Positions 6,222-13,012 of a stretch of DNA of 13,012 nucleotides are shown piece after piece (position 1 is the stretch's first letter; every line of letters begins with the position of its first letter). The notes below the pieces were generated by a model. The model made no database searches and had not been told where the DNA came from. It was given only the letters and a program-made list of their open reading frames with translations. This DNA comes from JAUQQI01 sp040289115 (lineage in GTDB: Bacteria; Chloroflexota; Dehalococcoidia; JAUQQI01). Location: NCBI GenBank assembly GCA_040289115.1, contig PSKS01000065.1, forward strand, positions 1-13,012. Reading direction: 5' to 3'. The translations under genes were made by a program, and so were the position numbers.

Positions 6222-7194
6222 GCTTACGTTTCGGGAGGCCCTGCGCCAGGCGCTCCGGGAGGAGATGCAGCGAGACGAGCGGGTCTTTCTTATGGGTGAG
6301 GATATCGGGGCTTACGGCGGCTCCTACGCTGTAACCCGCGGGCTTTTGGAAGAGTTCGGCGAGAAGCGGGTAAAGGACACCCCCATCGCCGAGGCGGCCA
6401 TCGTCGGCCTGGCGACTGGGGCCGCCATTGGGGGACTAAAGCCGGTAGCCGAGCTGATGACCATAAACTTCAGTCTGCTGGCTGCCGACCAGATCATCAA
6501 CCACCTGGCCAAAATCTACTATATGTTCGGCGGCCAGTTTACGGCCCCCGCCGTCATCCGGACGGCCGCCGGCTGGGGTCAGCTTGGGGCGACCCACTCT
6601 CAGTTTCTAGAGGTAATCTACAGCTACGTCCCGGGCCTTAAAGTGGTCATGCCCGCCACCCCTTACGACGCCAAGGGGCTGCTTAAGGCCGCCATCCGGG
6701 ACGAAGACCCCGTGCTCTTCATCGAGCACACCCTGCTTTACGGGATCCGGGGGGAGGTGCCGGAGGGGGATTACGTGGTTCCCATCGGGCTGGCCGACAT
6801 TAAGCGGCCGGGTCGGGACGTAACCATCGTGTCTTACGCCCGGATGGTGCACGTGGCCCTTAACGCTGCCCGCCAGCTGGAGACGGAGGGGGTCGACTGC
6901 GAAATCGTCGACCTGCGGACCCTCCGGCCCCTCGATATTGAGACGGTGATCGAATCCGTCAAGAAAACCAACCACGTGGTGGTGATCGAGGAGGACTGGA
7001 AATCCTTCGGGGTCGGGGCGGAGGTTGCCGCCCGGATCGTCGAACAGGCCTTCGATTACCTGGATGCCCCGGTGGTGCGGGTGGGCATGTTGGAGGTGCC
7101 CATGCCCTACAACCGCAACCTGGAGCGCCACGTGGTCCCCGACGAAGCCGACGTGGTGGAGGCGGTTCGCTCGGTGGTGGGGAGCCGGGTATAA
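6214..7194 (+). CDS. pdhB: Pyruvate dehydrogenase E1 component, beta subunit
   Basis: Beta subunit of the alpha2beta2 E1 pyruvate decarboxylase; it completes the ThDP site at the subunit interface and contacts E2. It has 326 residues, the family norm. Seen: LTFREALRQAL at the N terminus; MGEDIGAYGG (27-36); KDTPIAEAAIVGLATGAA (54-71), with E60 the likely ThDP-activating glutamate; and THSQFLE (127-133), with H128 at the conserved active-site histidine position. The C-terminal transketolase fold carries DLRTLRPLD and VVIEEDW. The start ATG has a strong GGAGGG at 6202-6207 with 6-nt spacing, and the gene overlaps the pdhA stop, so it is both coupled and independently primed. pdhC follows after 42 nt with no terminator-like structure between. 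Confidence 0.96.
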   Translation: MPELTFREALRQALREEMQRDERVFLMGEDIGAYGGSYAVTRGLLEEFGEKRVKDTPIAEAAIVGLATGAAIGGLKPVAELMTINFSLLAADQIINHLAKIYYMFGGQFTAPAVIRTAAGWGQLGATHSQFLEVIYSYVPGLKVVMPATPYDAKGLLKAAIRDEDPVLFIEHTLLYGIRGEVPEGDYVVPIGLADIKRPGRDVTIVSYARMVHVALNAARQLETEGVDCEIVDLRTLRPLDIETVIESVKKTNHVVVIEEDWKSFGVGAEVAARIVEQAFDYLDAPVVRVGMLEVPMPYNRNLERHVVPDEADVVEAVRSVVGSRV

Positions 7195-7236
7195 AAGACT
7201 TCCAGCCGCTGCTTACCTACGAGAGGGGGAGCGTAA

Positions 7237-8472
7237 ATGGCCTACCGAGTTACCATGCCCCAGCTTGGCTACGATATGACGGAGGGGGCCGTCGCCCGCT
7301 GGCGGAAGCGGGAGGGAGAGTCGGTCCAGCGGGGCGAGGTCATCGCCGAGATCGAAACGGATAAGGCCACGGTCGAGCTGGAGGCGTTCGCCTCCGGGGT
7401 GGTGCGGAAGATCCTTTTGCCAGAGGGGCAGCGGGTCCCCGTTGGGACGCTGATCGCCGTTATCGCCGAGCCCGACGAGCCCATCGACGACATCCTTAAA
7501 GAGGCCGGCGCGCCGCCGGGCTTGGCCGCGGCTGCGCCTCAGGCCGAGGCTCCGGCCCCGGCCACCGCCCAGGCCGAAGCGGCCGAAGAGGTAAGGGTTA
7601 AGGCCACGCCGGTGGCCAGGCGACTGGCCGAGGAGCTGGGAATCGACCTGAGGCAGGTGAAGGGAACCGGCCCCGAGGGCCGGATTACCCGGGAGGACGT
7701 CGAGGCCTTCGCCGCCCGGCTCCGGGAGCAGCCGGCGGCCGCGGCCCCGCGGCCCGAGGCCCCACCGCCCCCCCCGGTCGGGGTGCCTGAGGCCGCCGAG
7801 GAGCCCCTCTCCCGGATGCGGCAAACCATCGCCCGCCGGATGACCGAGAGCAAGCAGCAAGCCCCCCACTTCTACGTGACGGTCGAGGTAGACATGACCG
7901 AGGCGATGCGGCTCCGGGAACAGCTTAATGCCCAGCTGGAGGAGGAGGTCCGCCTCTCGGTGAACGACCTGATAATTAAGGCTGCGGCCAAGGCCCTTCT
8001 TAAGTTCCCGCGGCTCAATTCAGCCTTTGCCGGCGACCGCCTGCGGGTCTTCAAGGCGGTCAATATCGCCATGGCCGTGGCCACCCCAGAAGGTCTGTTA
8101 GCCCCGGTAATCCATGATGCCGCCGGTAAGAGCGTTTTCCAGATCGCCCGGGAGAGCAAGGAGCTGGCCCGGCGGGCCCGGGAGGGCCGGTTGCGGGCCG
8201 ACGACCAGGTTGGGGGGACGTTTACCGTAAGCAACCTGGGCATGTACAACGTGGAAAGCTTCAGCGCCATCATCAATCCGCCCAACGCAGCCATCCTGGC
8301 CACTGGTTCGGTCCAGCGGCGGCCGGTGGTCCGGGGCGACCAGGTTGTGGTGGCCGACATCATGAAGGCGACTATCTCCGTCGACCACCGGGTGACCGAT
8401 GGGGCCGAAGCCGCCCAGTTCCTGGGCGAGTTCAAGCGGCTTTTGGAGAACCCGGTCTCCCTGCTAATTTAG
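7237..8472 (+). CDS. pdhC: Pyruvate dehydrogenase E2, dihydrolipoamide acetyltransferase
   Basis: Core of the pyruvate dehydrogenase complex; it moves the acetyl group from its lipoyl arm to coenzyme A. The 411 residues are in order: one lipoyl domain (about 1-78) with the lipoylated lysine K43 in ETDKATVE; an Ala/Pro linker (about 92-117); the E1/E3-binding domain (about 120-160, ATPVARRLAEELGID and GTGPEGRITREDV); a second Ala/Pro linker (about 162-188); and the catalytic domain (about 190-411) with SVDHRVTDGAEAAQFL (381-396), in which H384 and D388 are the conserved catalytic pair. A single lipoyl domain is the common Gram-positive and thermophile arrangement. A G-rich site (AGGGGGAG, about 7224-7231) precedes the ATG. 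Between pdhB and lpdA it is most simply PDH E2. Sequence alone cannot fully exclude activity on other 2-oxoacids. Confidence 0.95.
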   Translation: MAYRVTMPQLGYDMTEGAVARWRKREGESVQRGEVIAEIETDKATVELEAFASGVVRKILLPEGQRVPVGTLIAVIAEPDEPIDDILKEAGAPPGLAAAAPQAEAPAPATAQAEAAEEVRVKATPVARRLAEELGIDLRQVKGTGPEGRITREDVEAFAARLREQPAAAAPRPEAPPPPPVGVPEAAEEPLSRMRQTIARRMTESKQQAPHFYVTVEVDMTEAMRLREQLNAQLEEEVRLSVNDLIIKAAAKALLKFPRLNSAFAGDRLRVFKAVNIAMAVATPEGLLAPVIHDAAGKSVFQIARESKELARRAREGRLRADDQVGGTFTVSNLGMYNVESFSAIINPPNAAILATGSVQRRPVVRGDQVVVADIMKATISVDHRVTDGAEAAQFLGEFKRLLENPVSLLI

Positions 8473-8491
8473 GTCCTGGAGGTTTCAAACC

Positions 8492-9901
8492 ATGTACGAC
8501 GTGGTGATAATCGGCGGCGGCCCGGGCGGGTACGTGGCCGCCATCCGGGCCGCCCAGCTGGGCCTGAAGACGGCCCTGGTCGAGCGGGAACGGGTCGGCG
8601 GGGTCTGCCTCAACTGGGGCTGCATCCCTACTAAGGCCCTCATCCGCAACGCCGACATCGTCAACCTCGTCAAGCAGGGGGATTATTGGGGCCTCAGGTT
8701 TGAGGGGGTAAGCTTCGACTACGCCCGGGCCTACGAACGGAGCCGAGAGGTGGTGGACCGGCTGGTAAAGGGCGTGGAGTTTCTCCTTAACCGCAACGGG
8801 GTGGAGGTCTTCGCCGGCGAAGGGTACGTGGCCGGCCGGGACCTGGTGGTGGTAAAGCCTGAGGGTCGGGAGCTGCGCACTAAGAACATCATCGTGGCCA
8901 CTGGGGGCTCGGCCCGGAGTCTCCCCGGCCTGGAGCCCGACGGCCGCCGGGTCCTGACCAGCTACCACGCCCTGAACCTACAGGAGCTGCCCCGTTCCAT
9001 GGTTATCGTGGGGGGCGGGGCAGTGGGGGTCGAGTTCGCGTACATCTTCCAGGCTTACGGGGTGGAGATAACTATCCTGGAGATGCTGCCTCGGCTGGTG
9101 CCCCAGGAGGACGAGGAGGTTTCGGCCGAGCTGGAACGGGCCTTCAAGAAGCAGGGAATCAAGGTAATGACGGGGACGAAGGTCGAAAGGGCCGAGCTGA
9201 CCGACGGTGGGGTCCGCCTGGAGCTTTCCGGTCCCCAAGGTCCCACTTCCCTGACGGCCGAGCAGGTCCTCCTGGGAATCGGCATCGTGCCGAACAGCCG
9301 GGGCCTGGGCTTGGAGGAGGTCGGGGTGGAGCTGGATCGGGGCTGGGTAAAGGTCGACGACCGGATGCGCACCAACGTGCCGGGGATCTGGGCCATTGGT
9401 GACGTGACGGGCAAGCTAGCCCTGGCCCATGTGGCCTCCCACCAGGGGATCGTGGCCGTCGAGACCATCGCCGGCCTGAACCCGCCCCCGATTAAGGACT
9501 ACGCCGACATGCCCCGGTGCACCTACTGCAACCCGCAGGTGGCCAGCGTGGGCCTCACCGAGGCCCAGGCCCGGGCGGCCGGCCGGCAGGTTCGGGTGGG
9601 CAAGTTCCCCTTCCGGGCCAATGGGAAGGCCTTGGGCCTCGGGGAAGGGGAGGGCTTTGTGAAAATCGTGGCCGACGCCGAGTACGGGGAGGTCCTGGGC
9701 ATCCACATGATCGGGCCCGAGGTCACCGAACTTATAAGCGAGGGGGTTCTGGGCCGGCTACTGGAGGGGACGCCCAAAGAGTTCGGGTGGGCGGTGCATC
9801 CCCACCCCACCCTCTCCGAGGCCCTTAAGGAGGCGGCCCTTAACGTCTACGGCGAGGCCATCCACATCTTCACCGGCACGGCGGCCGGTCGCACCCGCTG
9901 A
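8492..9901 (+). CDS. lpdA: Dihydrolipoyl dehydrogenase (E3)
   Basis: FAD/NAD-dependent flavoprotein that reoxidises dihydrolipoamide on E2 and makes NADH. It has 469 residues, normal for the family. Seen: N-terminal FAD Rossmann motif VVIIGGGPGGYVAAIRAAQ (4-22); redox disulfide motif GGVCLNWGCIPTKAL (36-50) with C39 and C44; NAD motif VIVGGGAVGVEFA (171-183); second FAD contact VPGIWAIGDVTG (296-307); and the dimer-interface base in HPHPTLSE (436-443) with H438 and E443. The start of the interface domain reads PRCTYCNPQVASVG; C343 and C346 are an unusual CxxC pair. TGGAGG at 8477-8482 lies 9 nt before the ATG, and the gene follows the pdhC stop by 19 nt. It is last in the pdh operon. Its TGA is 3 nt from the stop of the convergent glycosyltransferase gene, leaving no room for a terminator. 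Confidence 0.97.
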   Translation: MYDVVIIGGGPGGYVAAIRAAQLGLKTALVERERVGGVCLNWGCIPTKALIRNADIVNLVKQGDYWGLRFEGVSFDYARAYERSREVVDRLVKGVEFLLNRNGVEVFAGEGYVAGRDLVVVKPEGRELRTKNIIVATGGSARSLPGLEPDGRRVLTSYHALNLQELPRSMVIVGGGAVGVEFAYIFQAYGVEITILEMLPRLVPQEDEEVSAELERAFKKQGIKVMTGTKVERAELTDGGVRLELSGPQGPTSLTAEQVLLGIGIVPNSRGLGLEEVGVELDRGWVKVDDRMRTNVPGIWAIGDVTGKLALAHVASHQGIVAVETIAGLNPPPIKDYADMPRCTYCNPQVASVGLTEAQARAAGRQVRVGKFPFRANGKALGLGEGEGFVKIVADAEYGEVLGIHMIGPEVTELISEGVLGRLLEGTPKEFGWAVHPHPTLSEALKEAALNVYGEAIHIFTGTAAGRTR

Positions 9902-9904
9902 ACC

Positions 9905-12076
9905 TCAGGGCCGGACGGTCCATTCCGCTATCTCCGCTTCCACCGGGCCGGACGCCAAACGGGCCACCAGGCGAAGCCGTGTTCCCTGAATTTCGGCCGG
10001 GATCACCACCCGCAGGGGGACCCGACAGAAGGGCGGGTAGCAGCCCTCAAGGTCGGCTTCGGCCAGGCTAACGGGCCAGCCGTCCGCCCGGGCCTCGAGG
10101 CGGAGGCGTCCCGAAAAGGTGCTGCCGGCCAGGTAAACCCGAAGCTCCAGGAGGTCACCGGGCCGTACCCAACCGTTGGCCTGGGGAGTGGTCAGGTTTA
10201 GAAGGCTCAACCCCGGAATCCGGTAGGGCCCCAGGTCTGGTTCGGCGGGCGTGAGATTAACGTCGGGGAAGTGGCGGGGCTGGGGGGTGTATTCCGGGCG
10301 GCCGACGGTAATGGTCCCCAGGGGAAGGCGACGGTCCGGGGTCGCCCCGGGCCCTGGCTCCAGCCTTTCACCCCCATCCGCCCGGTAAAGGCCAGCCCAG
10401 ACCCGGTACTCCCCAGCGGGGGTCCCCGCCGGGATGGAGAGCCCCACCCGGAGCCGTCCGGCTTGGCCTTCCAGGGGGACGTCGGCCTGGCTGACGATGG
10501 CCTCGTCGGCCGTGGCCAGGTGAACGAAGGTCTTCAGGCCGGTCGGGGGGACGGTCCCCAGGGTCCATTCCAGGGTCACCACCGCCGTGCGGCCGGCGTC
10601 CACCGGCGCCGCCGGCAGCGTCCAGCTCACCAGCCTGGGGGTCTGATCCGAGCCGGTGGCCCGGCCCCAGCGGGTTTGGGCGGGGAGGGGGGCAAAGCGG
10701 AGCAGGCGGGTGCTACCGAACCAGCGGTTCTCGGCGATAACCAGTCGGTCCCGGAGCAGCCCCTCGAGGCCGCCCCCACCGGTGCCCCCCAGGGCCTGGT
10801 AAGCCGGGTACCAGACCTCGGTCTTCCGGCGGAATGGGGGGTCCCCGGCGAAGGGGTTGGGCGGGTAGAGGAGTTTCGGCCGGGGCTCGGGCATGTAGGC
10901 CAGAAAATACCCCACCTGCCAGGGGAAATCGCACAGGACCAGGTCCTCGGGCCAGGCCGCCGCGGCCAACCACCGAGCAATGGGCCGGTAGTCCTCCAGG
11001 GGTCGGAGATTCTCCCGATACTCTCGGAGGGTGGTGGGTAGGCCGGTAAGGATCAGGCCGGCGACGAAGAGGCCGGTCACCAACACCCGCAGGGGGCGGC
11101 GGCCCATCGCCCCGGGCAGGGCAGATGCCGTCAGGGTGAGCAGAAGTGGGATGGTGGGGCTCTGGAGCCGGACGTAGCCCCCGAAGGGGAATTTAAGCTG
11201 AAGCAGAAAGCCGAGGCCCAGGGCCACCAAGACCCCTGCCCAGAGGATGGCGGCCGGCCGCTTGGCCCGGGTCAGGGCAGCTACGGCCCCGATTAGCAAG
11301 AGAGCGACCCCGACCGATCCTTGGAGGCAGGGGGCCCTGCACCCTTCCCCGGCCCCCACCGTCCGGAGGTATCCCGCGGCATACTCCAGGAGGCGCAGGG
11401 GCTGGTACGATTCCCCCCGGCTCCCCGCCCCCTGAAGAAAATCCGGGGCGGCCCAGACCACCCAGGGCAGGAACAACACCCCCGGCAGAACCACCGCCGG
11501 CCGCAGGGCCGGACGGTAAAGGGCCAGCCCCACGGCCGGGGCTAGGGCAAAGAGGCTGAAGAAATAGTGGGTGTAAAGGCCAGCCAGCAGGGTAACTCCC
11601 ACCAACCAGCGGTATCTTCTGACCTCGGGCTCCTGCCAAACACCCACCACCCCCAGGCCAAAGCCCAAGGCAACGGCCGGAACCAGGGAGTACATCCGAG
11701 CCTCCCGGGCGTGGGACCAGAGAAACGGGTTGAAGGCCACAGCTACGGCGGCCAGCAGGCCACCGGCTGGCCCGCCCCCGAGCCGGCGCCCCAGGGCCCA
11801 GGCCAGGGGAACGTGCAGGGCTCCGAAAAGGACCGAAAGATAGCGGCTCGAAAAGTCACCAAAGCCGGTCCCAGCGGCCCAGAGCTTGAACAGCAGAAAG
11901 TAGAGGGGCGGGTGGGGTTCGGCGCCCCCGGCCGAGGCGGAGGCCCAGGGGAGGGTGGCAAAGTAGAGGGTGTAGCCCTCGTCGAACCAGAGGGGCTGGA
12001 AGTCCAAGCGGTAGACCCTGGCCCCGAAGACCCCGAGTACCAGGGCTAGAACGGCCAGTCGTTCGGCCGATTTCAT
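9905..12076 (-). CDS. GT-C type membrane glycosyltransferase with beta-rich C-terminal tail
   Basis: Probable polyprenyl-phosphate-sugar-dependent glycosyltransferase of the PMT/ArnT-like GT-C superfamily; the substrate is unknown. It has 723 residues. The ATG at 12076 is chosen because it overlaps the TGA of DUF309 (ATGA) and begins directly with a membrane segment; an upstream in-frame extension to 12397 is Gly/Pro/Arg-rich and lies inside DUF309. Seen: TM1 about 7-19; first-loop acidic pair D32-E33 in PLWFDEGYTLYFA (28-40), the usual catalytic/metal position; HPPLYFLLFKLW (55-66); SHAREARMYSL (121-131), a typical PMT-family motif; and roughly 8-10 further hydrophobic segments to about residue 348. 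The remainder (about 350-723) is soluble. It has a region with DLVLCDFPWQVGYFLAYMPE and then two probable beta-sandwich stretches (about 485-595 and 605-720), presumably outside the membrane. C246/C250 and C679/C684 could form disulfides. Possible roles are glycosylation of wall polymer, lipid or protein. Family assignment is confident; function is not. Confidence 0.82.
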   Translation of the reverse strand: MKSAERLAVLALVLGVFGARVYRLDFQPLWFDEGYTLYFATLPWASASAGGAEPHPPLYFLLFKLWAAGTGFGDFSSRYLSVLFGALHVPLAWALGRRLGGGPAGGLLAAVAVAFNPFLWSHAREARMYSLVPAVALGFGLGVVGVWQEPEVRRYRWLVGVTLLAGLYTHYFFSLFALAPAVGLALYRPALRPAVVLPGVLFLPWVVWAAPDFLQGAGSRGESYQPLRLLEYAAGYLRTVGAGEGCRAPCLQGSVGVALLLIGAVAALTRAKRPAAILWAGVLVALGLGFLLQLKFPFGGYVRLQSPTIPLLLTLTASALPGAMGRRPLRVLVTGLFVAGLILTGLPTTLREYRENLRPLEDYRPIARWLAAAAWPEDLVLCDFPWQVGYFLAYMPEPRPKLLYPPNPFAGDPPFRRKTEVWYPAYQALGGTGGGGLEGLLRDRLVIAENRWFGSTRLLRFAPLPAQTRWGRATGSDQTPRLVSWTLPAAPVDAGRTAVVTLEWTLGTVPPTGLKTFVHLATADEAIVSQADVPLEGQAGRLRVGLSIPAGTPAGEYRVWAGLYRADGGERLEPGPGATPDRRLPLGTITVGRPEYTPQPRHFPDVNLTPAEPDLGPYRIPGLSLLNLTTPQANGWVRPGDLLELRVYLAGSTFSGRLRLEARADGWPVSLAEADLEGCYPPFCRVPLRVVIPAEIQGTRLRLVARLASGPVEAEIAEWTVRP

Positions 12077-12507
12077 GCCTCGGCCGTGGCCGGGCCCCGG
12101 GTCCGGACCTGGGGTATCCACTCTGGTCGGAACTCTCGGACCCCCTGGGGTCCCAGCTCCAGCAGTTTCTCCAGGCACCACCGGGCCCGAACCCGCAGGT
12201 CGGCCACGTCCACCCCCTGGCAGACGGCCGGCAGAGGCTCCAGCCGCCGGAGGCCCCGCTCCAGCAGGCGAACGGCACCCCGGTAATTGGCCCGGCGCAG
12301 GTGGAGGAAACCGACCCCGACCTGAAGGATCCCCCGGTAAAGCTCCCGGACCGGCCCGGCTTCCCGTCGCCAGATGGTTTCCAGGGTCTCGTGGCACTCC
12401 CAGAACTGGCCAGCGTTAAACTGCCAGATGCCAGCCAGCAGCTCCGGAGGTGGGGGCTGGGCGCACTGGCACCCGAGCAGGTAAGCCTCGGCCTGGGAAA
12501 GGGTCAT
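12073..12507 (-). CDS. DUF309 domain protein
   Basis: Small, probably cytoplasmic helical protein of the DUF309 family, whose biochemical role is not known. It has 144 residues. The conserved core is clear: GIWQFNAGQFWECHETLETIW (26-46), then GPVRELYRGILQVGVGFLHL (51-70) and RRANYRGAVRLLERGLRRL (71-89). The HETLExxW helix with a second histidine at 69 is the family hallmark and could suggest a metal or ligand site, but that is inference. An upstream in-frame start at 12579 lies inside mutS2. The ATG at 12507 is preferred because it sits 4 nt after the mutS2 TGA and starts just before the conserved core. No Shine-Dalgarno precedes it, so reinitiation after mutS2 is likely. The stop overlaps the start of the glycosyltransferase (ATGA), placing the three genes in one transcript. 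Confidence 0.85.
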   Translation of the reverse strand: MTLSQAEAYLLGCQCAQPPPPELLAGIWQFNAGQFWECHETLETIWRREAGPVRELYRGILQVGVGFLHLRRANYRGAVRLLERGLRRLEPLPAVCQGVDVADLRVRARWCLEKLLELGPQGVREFRPEWIPQVRTRGPATAEA

Positions 12508-12511
12508 CCCG

Positions 12512-13012
12512 TCAGCGTCGGTGGGTAATTTCCGGGCGGACGGCCAGCTGCACCACCGTAACCCCCTCGCCGCCAGCAAATTCCTCGGCTGGCTGGAAAC
12601 TGCTTACCAGTGGGTGGCGGCCAAGAAATTCCCGAACGGCCCGGCGGAGGGTCCCGGTACCGCGGCCGTGAACCACCCGTACCAGATCAACGCCGGCTAG
12701 GTAGGCGTCATCTAGGTAGGCTTCCAGGCGTTCTAGGGCCTCGTCCACGGTCAGCCCACGTAGGTGGATTTCGGCGGGGGGTGGAGCAACGGGTCCCGTC
12801 GCCACTTCCACCAGGGGGCCGGCCGGGGCCTGGGCATCAGCCGGGGCCAGTCGGGAGCGGGCTACTTCGACCCGCAACGGACCCACAGCCACCACCGCCT
12901 TTTCCCCGGCCAGCTCCATCACCTGTCCCAGCCCGAAGAGGCCTGGCACCCGCACCAGGTCGCCCGGTTTGAGCCGATCCGCCGGGGGCGGGCCGCCGCG
13001 GCCCAGCTCCCG
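12512..13012 (-). CDS. mutS2: MutS2 C-terminal part (KOW-like and Smr nuclease domains), 5' end beyond window
   Basis: Final 166 residues of a MutS2 protein, an ATPase/nuclease implicated in suppressing homologous recombination and, in some bacteria, in resolving collided ribosomes. Seen: a Gly/Pro-rich linker; an SH3/KOW-like segment (about 14-57, LKPGDLVRVPGLFGLGQV); and a complete Smr domain (about 81-156) with IHLRGLTVDEALERLEAYLD, VRVVHGRGTGTLRRAV (111-126; HGRGTG is the family signature) and VTVVQL. The motif usually written LDLRG in MutS2 reads IHLRG here, with histidine (residue 83) in place of aspartate. The MutS core and ATPase lie outside the window, so whole-gene integrity is unknown. 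The stop is 4 nt before the ATG of DUF309. A stand-alone Smr protein is unlikely because the reading frame stays open to the window edge and the KOW-like segment is present. Confidence 0.9.
   Translation of the reverse strand, partial: RELGRGGPPPADRLKPGDLVRVPGLFGLGQVMELAGEKAVVAVGPLRVEVARSRLAPADAQAPAGPLVEVATGPVAPPPAEIHLRGLTVDEALERLEAYLDDAYLAGVDLVRVVHGRGTGTLRRAVREFLGRHPLVSSFQPAEEFAGGEGVTVVQLAVRPEITHRR

Noticed and set aside
5214..9901. Acetoin or branched-chain 2-oxoacid dehydrogenase operon
   Set aside because: The E1alpha loop reads YRFRGHSMADP and its N-terminal region GFLHLYNGEEAVAVG, which are pyruvate-dehydrogenase forms, and no acetoin or leucine-degradation genes are adjacent.
10271..11041. 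256-codon plus-strand open frame opposite the glycosyltransferase
   Set aside because: It is Gly/Pro/Gln-rich with no domain, and the opposite strand carries the coherent glycosyltransferase reading with an ATGA-coupled start.
12077..12397. 107-codon N-terminal extension of the glycosyltransferase
   Set aside because: It lies entirely inside DUF309, is low-complexity Gly/Pro/Arg, and would put a non-membrane tail before TM1. The ATGA start at 12076 explains the data better.
1..13012. CRISPR arrays, insertion sequences, tRNA/rRNA genes, riboswitches, phage genes or attachment repeats
   Set aside because: I looked on both strands and saw no spaced direct repeats, transposase motifs, cloverleaf-like segments or duplicated flanks. 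Nearly all bases are taken up by recognisable genes.

Overview
This is a strongly GC-rich bacterial chromosome segment with tightly packed genes, no gap over 300 bases, no RNA gene, no CRISPR array and no mobile element that I can see. The gene set suggests a Gram-positive-lineage or neighbouring phylum bacterium (high-GC Bacillota, or something Chloroflexota/Deinococcota-like): a split E1alpha/E1beta pyruvate dehydrogenase with a single-lipoyl E2, MutS2, a DUF309 protein, a zinc-type ROK glucokinase, and an MnmA with the PNPCxxCN motif. That placement is inference and cannot be settled from the window. I found no undescribed defence or mobile system. The content is housekeeping plus one signalling gene and one poorly characterised membrane glycosyltransferase/DUF309 pair.

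Layout. (1) Minus strand, 1-1689: mnmA (tRNA 2-thiouridylase) followed, with a GTGA overlap, by a ROK-family glucokinase that runs off the left edge. (2) Plus strand, 1770-4169: a two-TM sensor-PAS-GGDEF-EAL cyclic-di-GMP enzyme, divergent from mnmA. (3) Plus strand, 4206-5138: fmt, with a sigma70-like promoter that begins inside the stop region of the upstream gene and would make an almost leaderless mRNA. (4) Plus strand, 5214-9901: pdhA-pdhB-pdhC-lpdA, a complete pyruvate dehydrogenase operon in which each gene has a good Shine-Dalgarno site. (5) Minus strand, 13012-9905: the 3' part of mutS2 (Smr end), a DUF309 gene 4 nt behind it, and a GT-C type membrane glycosyltransferase coupled to DUF309 by an ATGA overlap. 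The last gene converges on lpdA with only 3 nt between the stop codons.

How the genes work together. PdhA/PdhB decarboxylate pyruvate, PdhC carries the acetyl group on its lipoyl lysine to CoA, and LpdA reoxidises the lipoamide, giving acetyl-CoA, CO2 and NADH. The ROK kinase would supply glucose-6-phosphate upstream in carbon metabolism. Fmt and MnmA both act on tRNA (initiator formylation and wobble-U34 thiolation) but are in different transcription units. The most interesting points are initiation without a Shine-Dalgarno at fmt and mnmA, unlike the pdh genes; the unexplained mutS2-DUF309-glycosyltransferase linkage; and active-site variations in MutS2-Smr (Asp to His) and MnmA (an extra Cys).
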